Shown piece by piece: positions 37,496-46,446 of a stretch of 64,000 nt of DNA. Source of the DNA: Clostridia bacterium (GTDB lineage Bacteria; Bacillota; Clostridia; Acetivibrionales; DSM-2933); NCBI GenBank assembly GCA_026416815.1, contig JAOAEJ010000084.1, positions 81,122 to 145,121 on the forward strand, given 5' to 3'. How positions within the stretch are numbered: the stretch's first letter is position 1; every line of letters starts with the position of its first letter. The notes under the pieces are model-generated. The model searched no databases. It had not been told where the DNA came from and was given only the letters and a program-made list of their open reading frames with translations. A program made the translations under genes and the position numbers.

Positions 37496-38962
37496 ATGAA
37501 AAGAGAGTTAAAAGGATTTATAATGGGTGCAATAGCAATGGCTTTAATATTTTCATTAGCCTTGACAGGTTTTGCAGCCCCTGTTTATAAAACTATTACC
37601 GCTACGTTTAATAATATTAAAATTTACGCTGATGGTACATTAATACAGCTTAAGGATAGCAAAGGCAATAATATTGAGCCCTTTATGTATAATGGTATTA
37701 CCTATGTACCTCTAGAAACAATGGGGCAAGCTTTTAAAAAGCCCGTGCAGTGGGATAGCAAAACCAATTCAATATACATAGGAAATAAGACTAAGGCTAT
37801 AACCCTAAACTTTTCTGAAAGTGACGACTTAACATCAGGGTCACACTCATTTTGGGATGATATAATTAAATCTTTTAGTGCAAAATATCCCAATATAATC
37901 ATAAAGCGTACCCATGCTACAGTGGAATCCCAAAGGAGCAGCTGGCAAAATCAAGTAGCTTATGGTGAGGGTCCTCATGTTATATCCTGCCCCCAAGATA
38001 ATGTAGGTCTTTTTACAACAGCGGGTACAGTCATGCAGCTGGATAGTTTATTTTCTAAAAGTTTCTATGATCGGTTTGATAAAAAGATAATTAATGATTC
38101 CAAACTGGATGGAAAAACCTATGCTATACCCTATGAAATTATCCAAAGCCTTGTACTTATATATAATAAAAGATTTGTAAAAGAGCCTCCAAAAACTATG
38201 GATGAATTAGTCAAGGTATCAAAAAGCCTAACAAACTCTCAGGGACGTTATGGTCTGGTTTTCAACATGGCTGAACCCTATTTTTATATACCGTTCCTTG
38301 GTGGGTTCGGTGGACAGATATTTGATAGCAAAGGAAATTTTACACTCAATAGCGAAGCTATGAAAAAAACTGCTCAGTTTATGTATGACCTTAAGTTTAA
38401 GCATAAAATAGTTCCTAAAGAAGCTAATTACGACATTGCTAACGGACTCTTCAAGGACGGAAGGGCTGGATTTATTATTAACGGGACATGGGCATTTGAA
38501 GAGTATAAAGATGCAGGTATGAATTTTGGAATTGCTAAAATACCACAAGTGCCGGGTGGTAAGTGGTCAGTCCCATTCTATGGTTCGAAAGTATTTATGG
38601 TCAATCCTAATATCACCGATACCGATACCAAAAATGCTGTACGGACGTTTATTGAATATTTGAATACACCGGAAATTCAACTGAGAATAGTCGCAGCTGA
38701 CAAAACTCATGCGTTCTCACTACCGACCCATAAAGATGCATTAAATAATGCTTATGTACAAAAAAACCCAACACTTAAGGTAGTCTGGGAACAGATATCG
38801 GTTGGAACAACTATGCCTCCTCATGCAGGTACTATTTTTGCCTTCGATGCAATGAAGCCAGTGTTTAAAGATGTTATGGATGCAAAAGTCAAGCCAGAGC
38901 AAGCTCCGGCAATTATACAGAAAAAAGCTATAGAAATCTATGCTTCTATACTAGGTAATTGA
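37496..38962 (+). CDS. Secreted extracellular solute-binding protein with stalk-type N-domain
   Basis: A 488-aa paralogue of the preceding gene: signal peptide (about 1-27, ending GFAAP), copper-amine-oxidase-like N-domain (about 30-95) and one MalE-type binding domain (about 100-488). It shares LVLIYNKR, PFLGGFGGQ, FIINGTWAFEEYKDAG and the C-terminal QAPAIIQKKA pattern. There is no lipobox Cys, so attachment to membrane or wall would need another route. TGGAGGAAG precedes the ATG, 20 bp after the upstream stop, so the two are co-transcribed. No ABC permease is adjacent. Ligand unknown; sugar binding is the family norm. Confidence 0.88.
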   Translation: MKRELKGFIMGAIAMALIFSLALTGFAAPVYKTITATFNNIKIYADGTLIQLKDSKGNNIEPFMYNGITYVPLETMGQAFKKPVQWDSKTNSIYIGNKTKAITLNFSESDDLTSGSHSFWDDIIKSFSAKYPNIIIKRTHATVESQRSSWQNQVAYGEGPHVISCPQDNVGLFTTAGTVMQLDSLFSKSFYDRFDKKIINDSKLDGKTYAIPYEIIQSLVLIYNKRFVKEPPKTMDELVKVSKSLTNSQGRYGLVFNMAEPYFYIPFLGGFGGQIFDSKGNFTLNSEAMKKTAQFMYDLKFKHKIVPKEANYDIANGLFKDGRAGFIINGTWAFEEYKDAGMNFGIAKIPQVPGGKWSVPFYGSKVFMVNPNITDTDTKNAVRTFIEYLNTPEIQLRIVAADKTHAFSLPTHKDALNNAYVQKNPTLKVVWEQISVGTTMPPHAGTIFAFDAMKPVFKDVMDAKVKPEQAPAIIQKKAIEIYASILGN

Positions 38963-39373
38963 AAACTATACCCATCTAACTAATTACTTGATACTTGTAG
39001 GCAGCTAAAAGGTTTTTAGTAAATTTTCTTAAAATTTGCTTGACTGGGAGTTATAAATTAATACAGAATCGAACCTACCATTCATTTTGAGAGAAGGGTG
39101 TATTATTGTATACATCCCTCAGGTTAATGATTTACCTCCAGGTTACCAACCTGGAGGTAAATCATTAATTATAATATGGTTTTTATCGAAGGGGATATGT
39201 TACTGTTGAAAAAGATAAATATAATAAATGTGGATTTACTGATTTTCAGGCCAGTTTCCCTATTGGCACTAAAATACGAAGTTTACCCCCAATAATCATC
39301 AGAGTAATAAAGGTAGCTTTTTATCACTATCGGCATAATATGTAGGAGAAGCAACTACTTGAGAAGTGATTTT
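38963..39373. other. Intergenic region with a perfect palindrome
   Basis: About 400 bp between the solute-binding genes and the SOD-like gene. The only strong structure is the hairpin at 39124-39168. No open frame with a ribosome site was found apart from the start of the SOD-like gene. Confidence 0.6.
39124..39168. terminator. Perfect 21-bp hairpin
   Basis: The arms 39124-39144 and 39148-39168 are exactly complementary around a 3-base loop (ACC); the inner part reads ACCTCCAGGTT. It lies 160 bp after the solute-binding gene. Only a weak T tract follows, about 13 bases on, so it may be a terminator or a palindromic protein-binding or repeat element. Confidence 0.5.
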
Positions 39374-39892
39374 ATGTACTATTGCCCGTTTCAAATACTA
39401 CGCCAGGTAGCGTATGACCCTGGACCGCCACAAGCAGCGGCCATTATAAGAGGAGGGCCGCTTGCACCGGAAATAATCGGGGTAGCAACATTCAAGGATG
39501 CTCCTGGAGGGACAGAAGTGTGCGTTGATGTAATGGGGCTTCCCCCCTTTCAACCGGCTCAGGAAGGTAAACAACCCGTTGGCCCACACGGCTTTCACAT
39601 ACATCAGAATGGAACATGTGAGGTAGGTGACCCCAATGATCCATTTAAAGCTGCAGGTGAACACTGGAACCCTACTAACCAGCCCCATGGCAATCACCCC
39701 GGTGACTTCCCCGTCTTGTTCTCCAACCATGGAGTTGCACGAATGTGTTTTTTTACCGATAAATTTACGCCCTGTGATATCATCGGCAAATCGATAATTA
39801 TTCATCAGAACCCCGACGATTATAGAACGCAACCCGCGGGAAATGCAGGAAAACGGTTGGCATGTGGAGTGATTCAGTCGTACAAAATGTGA
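39374..39892 (+). CDS. Cu/Zn superoxide dismutase family protein
   Basis: A 172-aa protein of the Cu/Zn SOD fold. Metal-ligand patterns are recognisable: GPHGFHIHQNGTC (copper His pair), GEHWNPTNQPHGNHPGD (His and Asp of the zinc loop) and SIIIHQNPDDY (late copper His), plus the closing AGKRLACGVI with Cys that can pair with the earlier Cys. No signal peptide is seen, although bacterial enzymes of this family are usually exported. ATG at 39374 is used; a TTG at 39359 has a better-placed AGGAG and would add five residues. A 19-bp hairpin follows the gene. It would detoxify superoxide in an otherwise anaerobic organism. Confidence 0.85.
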   Translation: MYYCPFQILRQVAYDPGPPQAAAIIRGGPLAPEIIGVATFKDAPGGTEVCVDVMGLPPFQPAQEGKQPVGPHGFHIHQNGTCEVGDPNDPFKAAGEHWNPTNQPHGNHPGDFPVLFSNHGVARMCFFTDKFTPCDIIGKSIIIHQNPDDYRTQPAGNAGKRLACGVIQSYKM

Positions 39893-39934
39893 TAACGATA
39901 ATATAAAACAGGTATTTGACTTGACAGTGTGGAT

Positions 39935-39987
39935 TGCTTATATATGTATATAAATTTATTATTTTTAATTATATACATATATAAGCA
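39935..39987. terminator. Bidirectional terminator-like hairpin between SOD-like and LysE genes
   Basis: A perfect 19-bp stem (39935-39953 with 39969-39987) with a 15-base A/T loop. It lies between two convergent genes and overlaps the last codons of the LysE-type gene. Confidence 0.6.
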
Positions 39988-40576
39988 CTGCAAAACCAAT
40001 TATAAGAATACCAAAAAACTTATTTATATACTTTAACGATTTAAGCTCTATCTTTCTAGTCATGTATCTTATACTAAAGCAAAGAATAACCCACCATACA
40101 GCACCACCTATTACCACACCAATTATTGATTGCAGAGCAATTAAACTCTTCATGCTGGTAAAACCCAAATTAAGACTTGCAAAAACCACTGTGAAAGAAA
40201 GCAATGTAGCAGGACTGGTAAGTGCTAAAATAAATGAAAATACAAAAGAGCCAAGATACTTCCTTTCATCATTTGCAGTATTTGAACTGGGGAAAGGATT
40301 GGTAAAAAACACCTTTATCCCAACCACAATTAAAAATAATCCCCCAAGTAAACGTATCAACATTTGATTGAGGATTATAAAATCTGATATAAAATTTACG
40401 CCCAGCCCTGTTATACTCACATATATGATATCGACCAGAGCACACCCTAAGCAAAAAAAGGCCCCGTGAAGTGAGCCTTTGGTAATCATTTTTCTTATTG
40501 CTATCGCACCTAAAGGACCTGCTGGAATACCAAGTAAAAGCCCTGCTATTATACTTTTGAAAAAATATGTGTCCAT
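39965..40576 (-). CDS. LysE/RhtB-family exporter
   Basis: A 203-aa membrane protein with about six hydrophobic segments and the family's N-terminal signature GIPAGPLGAIAIRKMITKG. These proteins export amino acids or related small molecules across the cytoplasmic membrane. The C-terminus (ILIIGFAVLIYVYN) is a final membrane segment, and its last codons fall in the hairpin shared with the convergent SOD-like gene. It stands alone on the minus strand; the substrate cannot be inferred. Confidence 0.88.
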   Translation of the reverse strand: MDTYFFKSIIAGLLLGIPAGPLGAIAIRKMITKGSLHGAFFCLGCALVDIIYVSITGLGVNFISDFIILNQMLIRLLGGLFLIVVGIKVFFTNPFPSSNTANDERKYLGSFVFSFILALTSPATLLSFTVVFASLNLGFTSMKSLIALQSIIGVVIGGAVWWVILCFSIRYMTRKIELKSLKYINKFFGILIIGFAVLIYVYN

Positions 40577-40781
40577 AATAAAAATGTCCTATCTCTATAG
40601 TTTTTTGACCATTAATCCATAATATCTAATTAAATGTATTATACTCGCATTATGAATGCGCAACTACTTTTATTCGATAATCAGCCTATAATAGATATTA
40701 GATTTGGTTTGGTTCCGGATTATTTATAATCAATTTGCGCGTACAATTTGCAGGAAACTGGAAAATACCAACAAGTACTTT

Positions 40782-41843
40782 TTAGAAAACACTCTCTACA
40801 TTTCGTGCTTTTGCCATTGCATAGGCAACTCTAATTGTTGAAAGTCCTTTCTCGTGTGCTGCATATCTGGTATTCCAGCAAGTTGGATTAAATTTTTTCT
40901 TATAATGGTACAGTGATTGATAACCATAACTTGAATTCCCATGATCATATACGAACTTAAATAGTTTTTCCAGGAGAGTAGCTTTGGGATTATGAATATC
41001 TATGCCTGCAAGCGGAGCAAGCCCTAAGCTTATCCATCTCCCACCTTCACCTTTTATTTTCATTGCGGCATCAATAATAGCTTTTTCCATTACACCGGGA
41101 ACCGAATCCACCTTTCTTCTCATAACATCAAGGAAATATCCTTTTTGAGAATCAAAAGGTGAAAACATCAAAATAGCAACCACATCCTCCTTTTCATCCA
41201 ATGCAACGAAAAACCTTCTGTTTAATGGATTATCGAAGTTTAAGTCCCCTAGTGTAAACGTTAATTGGCCCTTCTTATGCAAAAACCATTCCCGTGATAA
41301 AACTTCTACTTTCTCCTCTATATCCCAATCTCTCCGAATACTAGGTATATATTCCACAATCCTAGTTCCCAATTTCTCAGCACGTCGTAGCTTCTGACGG
41401 AGCTTTTCCGTCTTGCCCCCGGCTATTGTATATGAATGTAAGTCCAACAAAGCTTCCTCACCATATTTTGAAATAACAAACCCATCCTGTTCGAGCAGGT
41501 TTGAAAATTCTTCACTTATTGAACTAAAACAAATCTTCAGATTGCGTTTGGCACAAAACACCTTAAATTCACTAACAATTTCTAATAAATTTGAGCTTGC
41601 ACATACAGGATTACCTATGCAAACTGCAACGTTTTGGATAACGACATATGCAATAAATCCATCAATATTTTTGTCAACATAATACTGCTTATTTCCTTCA
41701 AGAGAAAGGTACGAAAGAGAATCTATTCCATATCTTAAAACCATTTCTTCAATATCACGTTGTTTTAATTCTTCACCGCCGGCATTAATCGCAGGGAGGG
41801 TAGAAAACTTGGATTTAGAGAGTATAGAAAATAGTTGATTCAT
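40782..41843 (-). CDS. Soluble LPG_synthase_C (MprF-like, DUF2156) protein
   Basis: A 353-aa protein resembling the cytosolic catalytic domain of MprF, the phosphatidylglycerol lysyltransferase that uses aminoacyl-tRNA, and related DUF2156 proteins. It shows a two-lobed GNAT-like layout: N-lobe with IDGFIAYVVIQNVAVCIGNPVC, a basic KLRQKLRRAEKLGTRI helix, then WFLHKKGQLTFTLG, RRFFVALDEKEDVVAILMF, and a C-terminal LYHYKKKFNP that matches the family's 'L..fK.KF.P' motif. No membrane helices are present, so it is either a free aminoacyltransferase or has another substrate. It is a single gene with no obvious partner. Confidence 0.82.
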   Translation of the reverse strand: MNQLFSILSKSKFSTLPAINAGGEELKQRDIEEMVLRYGIDSLSYLSLEGNKQYYVDKNIDGFIAYVVIQNVAVCIGNPVCASSNLLEIVSEFKVFCAKRNLKICFSSISEEFSNLLEQDGFVISKYGEEALLDLHSYTIAGGKTEKLRQKLRRAEKLGTRIVEYIPSIRRDWDIEEKVEVLSREWFLHKKGQLTFTLGDLNFDNPLNRRFFVALDEKEDVVAILMFSPFDSQKGYFLDVMRRKVDSVPGVMEKAIIDAAMKIKGEGGRWISLGLAPLAGIDIHNPKATLLEKLFKFVYDHGNSSYGYQSLYHYKKKFNPTCWNTRYAAHEKGLSTIRVAYAMAKARNVESVF

Positions 41844-41981
41844 ACATAGCTCCTTCTATTAAAAAACTTCTAGTACAATAATCGACAAAATACAACTTGC
41901 GACTTACAGTTAAAACCTGGAATATATTATGCATAGGAATATTTCCTTGCAGTTAACCATTTAAAATTACAATTTGATAAC

Positions 41982-42023
41982 AAAAAAGTAGCGAGGGTTA
42001 CTAAAAACCCTCGCTACTTTTTT
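41982..42023 (-). terminator. Terminator of the small membrane-protein gene
   Basis: Strong stem AAGTAGCGAGGGTT / AACCCTCGCTACTT flanked by A and T runs (arms 41982-41999 and 42007-42023), starting 5 bp past the stop at 42028. It could also serve in the other direction. Confidence 0.85.
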
Positions 42024-42027
42024 CTAT

Positions 42028-42195
42028 CTACCATCGTTTCTTAAATACAAGGTTGTATACTATGTAGGCTGCAATAACTACAATAGCTATAGGAACAAGT
42101 ATAGATAACGCCCACTTCAATATCTTCAAAGCTACTACAAATAATATTACAAATATAACACCTTTTAAAATAATATTTCCCAATCCATCCTTCAT
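42028..42195 (-). CDS. Small membrane protein (55 aa)
   Basis: ATG at 42195 has a GGAGG site 8 bases upstream and opens a 55-aa frame: a short charged N-terminus (MKDGLGNIILKG), one long hydrophobic span (IFVILFVVALKIL) and a second (ALSILVPIAIVVIAAYIVY), ending in the basic tail NLVFKKRW. Two membrane-spanning helices are likely. A strong terminator follows immediately. Family not recognised; the ribosome site, composition and terminator make it a credible gene. Confidence 0.75.
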   Translation of the reverse strand: MKDGLGNIILKGVIFVILFVVALKILKWALSILVPIAIVVIAAYIVYNLVFKKRW

Positions 42196-42373
42196 AACAA
42201 ACCCTCCGTATTTATTTTAACTTTCTTAATTCATTATACGATATTAATTAATTATTGTCTAATAAAAATTAATTATTTTGATCATTTTTTTGATTTTATT
42301 AATTAATCGTTTTTGTTTTTTAAATGTTTAAATCAACATAACTGTGGTAAGTATATTCAAGGAGTTGATTTAT

Positions 42374-42544
42374 ATGACTAGATACAATATTCTAGAAGCT
42401 GCCCTCGAAGAACGTTATGAATACTTGGAAGAATTAAAAGCAAAGAAAGAAACTATAGAGAAACTTATTAAAGAATTGGAAAATGAAGTTGATGAAATGC
42501 TTATAAATATTCTGGAAAACACCCCAAAACAGGAACCCTCCTAG
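42374..42544 (+). CDS. Small coiled-coil protein (56 aa)
   Basis: ATG at 42374 follows an AAGGAG site by 9 bases; a longer in-frame start at 42344 would include that site and is rejected. The 56-aa product is almost all charged helix (LEERYEYLEELKAKKETIEKL is the centre), predicted coiled coil, ending TPKQEPS. Its stop lies inside a terminator hairpin. Function unknown. Confidence 0.7.
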   Translation: MTRYNILEAALEERYEYLEELKAKKETIEKLIKELENEVDEMLINILENTPKQEPS

Positions 42545-42561
42545 CGGCGGGTTCCTGTTTT
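42526..42561. terminator. Bidirectional terminator
   Basis: AAAACAGGAACCC (42526-42538) pairs with GGGTTCCTGTTTT (42549-42561). It ends the coiled-coil gene and, from the other side, the hydrogenase-maturation operon, which stops at 42582. Confidence 0.8.
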
Positions 42562-42581
42562 AATATATTCATATATTAAAT

Positions 42582-43727
42582 TTACAAACTTGAAACGATT
42601 TCATTGAAAGCCTTAATAGTCAAGTCTATTTCCTCTAAAGTATTGAAACACCCAACACTTAAACGGACTATTCCTGTTTTTAAGGTTCCCAACCTTTCAT
42701 GGGCCAAAGGTGCACAATGCAGCCCTGCCCTTGTCGCTATACCATAAGCCTTATCCAGTACATAGCTAACCTCAGTAGAATCAACACCATCTACGTTTAG
42801 GGCTACAATCCCCGAGTTGTTTTTGATATCATTTTTACTGTACAGCTTTATTTGCTTCATCTCACTCAGGCCTTCGTGCAGCCTTTTTATAAGTTCGTAT
42901 TTATAAACTTTTAGACTATCAATACCAAAACTATTTATAAACCCTATGCCGCACCCCAACCCTACAATACCCGGTGTATTTAAGGTACCGCTTTCAAGAA
43001 TATCCGGCATTACTTCGGGCTGATAAAGATTCTCAGAACTGCTTCCCGTTCCACCCTGCATTATTGGCTTAAGCTTTACATCGTCACCAACATATAGCCC
43101 ACCAATACCCTGCGGACCCAAAAGCCCTTTATGCCCCGGAAAAGCAAGCACATCTATATTCATTTCATTAACGTCTATTTTTATACTCCCCGCACCTTGA
43201 GAAGCATCAACTAAAAATATAATACCGCTCTCCCTTGCCAGCTTCCCCAATTCTTTAACAGGCATAACAATACCGTTTACATTAGAAGATAGAGTACAGG
43301 CTATCAACTTGGTATTTTTCTTAATGCTCTTCTTTACATCCTCGGGGGCAATTTCCCCATAATCATTACCATGTAGAATAGTTAATTCAATGCCACTATC
43401 CCTCTCAAGAGTTTTCAAGGGCCGAAGCACCGAATTATGCTCCATACTTGTGGTAATTACATGGTCTCCGCTTTCCAGCAGACCCTTTATCGCTACATTC
43501 AGAGCTTCTGTCGCATTTTTAGTAAAGCAAAGCTGCATAGGATTAGCAAAATTGAAGAACGCTCCAATTATCTCTCTAACTTCTAAAACCGCACTTCCTG
43601 AAGCAATAGACATAGAGTGCCCGCCACGACCTGGATTGGCGCAATATTCCCTCATGCACCGGTTTATCTCGCTGTACACTTTTTCAGGCTTAGGATAGGA
43701 AGTTGCGGCATTATCAAGGTATATCAT
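42582..43727 (-). CDS. Cysteine desulfurase-like PLP enzyme (NifS-like)
   Basis: A 381-aa class V aminotransferase-fold protein. It starts MIYLDNAATSYPKP, has the PLP His in TTSMEHNSVLRPL, the Asp and Gln in VDASQGAGS and the Schiff-base Lys in FPGHKGLLGPQG, and a Cys in a C-terminal GLHCAPLAH segment where desulfurases carry the persulfide Cys. It fits the NifS-like subfamily found near DUF3343 proteins in Clostridia rather than the housekeeping IscS. GGGGGG precedes the ATG, 45 bp after hydF. In this operon it could mobilise sulfur (or selenium) for the hydrogenase active-site machinery, especially as HydE here carries a DUF3343-like segment. That link is inference. Confidence 0.87.
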   Translation of the reverse strand: MIYLDNAATSYPKPEKVYSEINRCMREYCANPGRGGHSMSIASGSAVLEVREIIGAFFNFANPMQLCFTKNATEALNVAIKGLLESGDHVITTSMEHNSVLRPLKTLERDSGIELTILHGNDYGEIAPEDVKKSIKKNTKLIACTLSSNVNGIVMPVKELGKLARESGIIFLVDASQGAGSIKIDVNEMNIDVLAFPGHKGLLGPQGIGGLYVGDDVKLKPIMQGGTGSSSENLYQPEVMPDILESGTLNTPGIVGLGCGIGFINSFGIDSLKVYKYELIKRLHEGLSEMKQIKLYSKNDIKNNSGIVALNVDGVDSTEVSYVLDKAYGIATRAGLHCAPLAHERLGTLKTGIVRLSVGCFNTLEEIDLTIKAFNEIVSSL

Positions 43728-43772
43728 AATGTCCCCCCTTTTCTTAGGGTTGAAAAATCTTTACCGCTTCTA

Positions 43773-45002
43773 CTACAATTCATCTTCCATTATCATCAGT
43801 GCAGCAGGAAACGGTTCTAGCGCACGTTTCAATATCCCTTGTACATAAGCTATCAGCATACCGTAATTAGTAATTGCTATATTATTTTCCTTAGCAAAAT
43901 TAATCCTGTACTGCATTTCCTGTTTATTCAGCATACATCCGCCGCAGTGTATAATAGCGCTATACTTCTCCAAATCCTTTGGAAAAAACGTACCGCTTGC
44001 CCACTCAAATTCAATATCGCCACCGGCAATCTGCCTTATCCATCTTGGAATTTTCACCTTACCTATATCATCAGCTTGACGGTGATGGGTGCAGCCCTCC
44101 ACTATAAGCACTCTGCTCCCTTCCTTCAAGCTCTCAATTTTTTTGAGTCCTCTTACCATCTCTATCAATTCCCCTTTATACCGAGCAAAAAGTATAGAAA
44201 ATGATGTTAACGGCACATCCTCAGGTGTATCTGCAGAAACCTTTAAAAACGCCTGGGAATCGGTAATTACCATCGCTGGCTTTTTCCTGAGGTTACTTAG
44301 CGTTTCCTTAAGTTCATGCTCTTTGGTTATTACGGCAATAGCATCCGATTCAATAATATCCCTTATAGTCTGCTGCTGGGGCAAAATAAGCCTTCCTTTC
44401 GGTGCAGCCTTATCAATTGGTGTCACCAACACCACCATATCACCGGGATTTATCAAATCTCCTACAATGCTAAGCTGAGAATCATCATACTTTGCATTTG
44501 CTGCTATAAGCTTCTTTAATTCTTCAACCCCATTTCCGGTTTGAGAGCTTATTTTCACTACAGGAACTCCCAACTTAACCTTAAACCCCTCAAGTTCCTC
44601 ATCGGTTACTTCTTTTAAATCGGTTTTATTTACAGCACAAATTGTAGTAATTCCCTTTTGTCTCAGCTTCCCCGCAAACTCCATTTCAAAATCCGTCATA
44701 CCTTCAGTTGCACTAAAAACAAGAATTGCTACATTTGTCTTCCTCATCACATCATATGTTTTTTCTATGCGTAAGTTTCCTAATTCCCCTTCATCATCCA
44801 AGCCCGCTGTGTCAATTATAACCACAGGACCTATAGGAAGAAGCTCCATGGACTTATAAACAGGATCAGTAGTTGTCCCTGCTACAGGAGATACCACTGC
44901 AATGTTTTGACTTGTAAGTGCATTGATTAAAGTTGACTTTCCCGCATTTCTCCTGCCGAATATAGCTATATGAAGCCTGTCTGATACTGGCGTCGTATTC
45001 AT
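43773..45002 (-). CDS. hydF: [FeFe]-hydrogenase maturation GTPase HydF
   Basis: A 409-aa HydF. The N-terminal GTPase domain has the P-loop GRRNAGKST, the G2 region GTTTDP, G3 DTAG and G4 NKTD. A dimerisation domain follows. The C-terminal iron-sulfur domain carries EGCTHHRQADD and IIHCGGCMLN, giving the conserved Cys set for a [4Fe-4S] cluster. HydF is the scaffold on which the 2Fe subcluster is assembled from HydE and HydG products before transfer to the hydrogenase. CAGGAGG precedes the ATG, and it lies 24 bp after the aspartase gene in the same operon. Confidence 0.97.
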   Translation of the reverse strand: MNTTPVSDRLHIAIFGRRNAGKSTLINALTSQNIAVVSPVAGTTTDPVYKSMELLPIGPVVIIDTAGLDDEGELGNLRIEKTYDVMRKTNVAILVFSATEGMTDFEMEFAGKLRQKGITTICAVNKTDLKEVTDEELEGFKVKLGVPVVKISSQTGNGVEELKKLIAANAKYDDSQLSIVGDLINPGDMVVLVTPIDKAAPKGRLILPQQQTIRDIIESDAIAVITKEHELKETLSNLRKKPAMVITDSQAFLKVSADTPEDVPLTSFSILFARYKGELIEMVRGLKKIESLKEGSRVLIVEGCTHHRQADDIGKVKIPRWIRQIAGGDIEFEWASGTFFPKDLEKYSAIIHCGGCMLNKQEMQYRINFAKENNIAITNYGMLIAYVQGILKRALEPFPAALMIMEDEL

Positions 45003-45026
45003 ATTGACCTCCTGATATAAAAATCC

Positions 45027-46424
45027 TTATCGTTTTTTACCCGGAATACCCGGTTTCGTCATTTCTACCGGATTTAATATTGCGTTTATAACATCCTCAT
45101 CTAGTATTTTTTCCTCAAGCAGTACTTCCCTTACAGTCTTATCGGTAGCAACACACCTGCGGGAAACCTCAGCTGCTCTTTCATACCCTATACACCCGGT
45201 TAGTGCCGTCACAAGTGTAAAACTTCTATCTACCAATTGGCTGCACCTTTCTCGGTCCGCTTGTATCCCCTTAATACACTTATCTATGAATAATTTCAAG
45301 CCGTTTCTGAGCAAATCAAGCATTTCAAACAGGTTATGAGCTATAATCGGCAAAAAAGCATTTAACTCAAGCTGCCCCGATTGTGCCGCCATTGTTATAG
45401 TCAAATCGTTACCCATTATTTGAAAGGCTATCTGGTTTATAGCTTCGGGAATCACCGGATTCACCTTGCCCGGCATTATGGTTGATCCCGCTTGTACCGC
45501 AGGAAGTGAAAGCTCACCTATCCCTGCCCTTGGCCCCGACGAAAGCAGCCTTAAGTCGCTTGCCAGCTTCGAAAGGTTTACTGCCGCAGTTTTCAATAGT
45601 CCAGAAACCTCAACAAAAACATCACAGTTCTGAGTTGGGTCCATCATATGCTCTGCCCTGGCCAGTCCCAAGCCGGTAAGTGCTCTAAGCTTCTCGATCG
45701 CCATGAATACATATTTTCTATCCGCATTCAAGCCTGTCCCAACCGCAGTCCCCCCCAAGTTTACCTGGCGAAGCCTTTCTTCTACCTTATAGAGCCTCCA
45801 TCGGTCCCTAGCTATAGCCTGGGCCCATGCCCCAAACTCCTGCCCCAACAGCACCGGTACCGCGTCTTGAAGCTGTGTCCTTCCTACTTTTATAACTCCA
45901 GAGAATTCTTCCTCCTTTTCCTGCAAAGCACTCTGGAGCTCGGCAAACAACTCGCTGACCGGAATTAAAAGCCTTATGGCAGCAATTCTTACGGCTGTAG
46001 GAAAAACATCATTTGTAGACTGAGACATGTTTACATGGTCCAGGGGATGTACCATGGAGTAATCCCCCTTACTGCCCCCCAGTATTTCAATCGCCCGGTT
46101 TGCTATGACCTCATTGACATTCATATTTGCCGATGTTCCCGCTCCGCCCTGCATAGCATCCACCACAAATTGATCATTCAGCTTTCCTGCAAGTATCTCA
46201 TCACAAGCCTTAACAATAGCCTGTGCAATACTTTTGTCCAACAGCCCTATATACTCATTAGTAAGAGCAGCAGCCTTTTTAATAGTTACAAGTGCTCTTA
46301 CAAGTTCGGGATGGATAGGCTTTAGACTTATGCAGAAGTTCTCAATAGCTCTCTGCGTATTTATTCCATAATAACAACTGTCATCAAAACTTTTTTCCCC
46401 AAGCAAATCCCGTTCTATCCGCAT
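45027..46424 (-). CDS. aspA: Aspartate ammonia-lyase
   Basis: A 465-aa member of the fumarase/aspartase superfamily with the signature GSTIMPGKVNPVIPEA; the preceding GGAGTSANMNVNEVIA, HPLDHVNMSQSTNDVFPTA and GRTQLQDAVP segments carry the active-site residues. It interconverts aspartate with fumarate plus ammonia. It lies between hydE and hydF with short gaps, a position described for aspartase-like genes in several hyd operons. Ammonia is a candidate source for the bridgehead nitrogen of the H-cluster dithiomethylamine ligand, which would explain the linkage; that is inference from position. GGGGG precedes the ATG. Confidence 0.92.
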   Translation of the reverse strand: MRIERDLLGEKSFDDSCYYGINTQRAIENFCISLKPIHPELVRALVTIKKAAALTNEYIGLLDKSIAQAIVKACDEILAGKLNDQFVVDAMQGGAGTSANMNVNEVIANRAIEILGGSKGDYSMVHPLDHVNMSQSTNDVFPTAVRIAAIRLLIPVSELFAELQSALQEKEEEFSGVIKVGRTQLQDAVPVLLGQEFGAWAQAIARDRWRLYKVEERLRQVNLGGTAVGTGLNADRKYVFMAIEKLRALTGLGLARAEHMMDPTQNCDVFVEVSGLLKTAAVNLSKLASDLRLLSSGPRAGIGELSLPAVQAGSTIMPGKVNPVIPEAINQIAFQIMGNDLTITMAAQSGQLELNAFLPIIAHNLFEMLDLLRNGLKLFIDKCIKGIQADRERCSQLVDRSFTLVTALTGCIGYERAAEVSRRCVATDKTVREVLLEEKILDEDVINAILNPVEMTKPGIPGKKR

Positions 46425-46446
46425 ATTTACCCCCTATAAAACGGCA

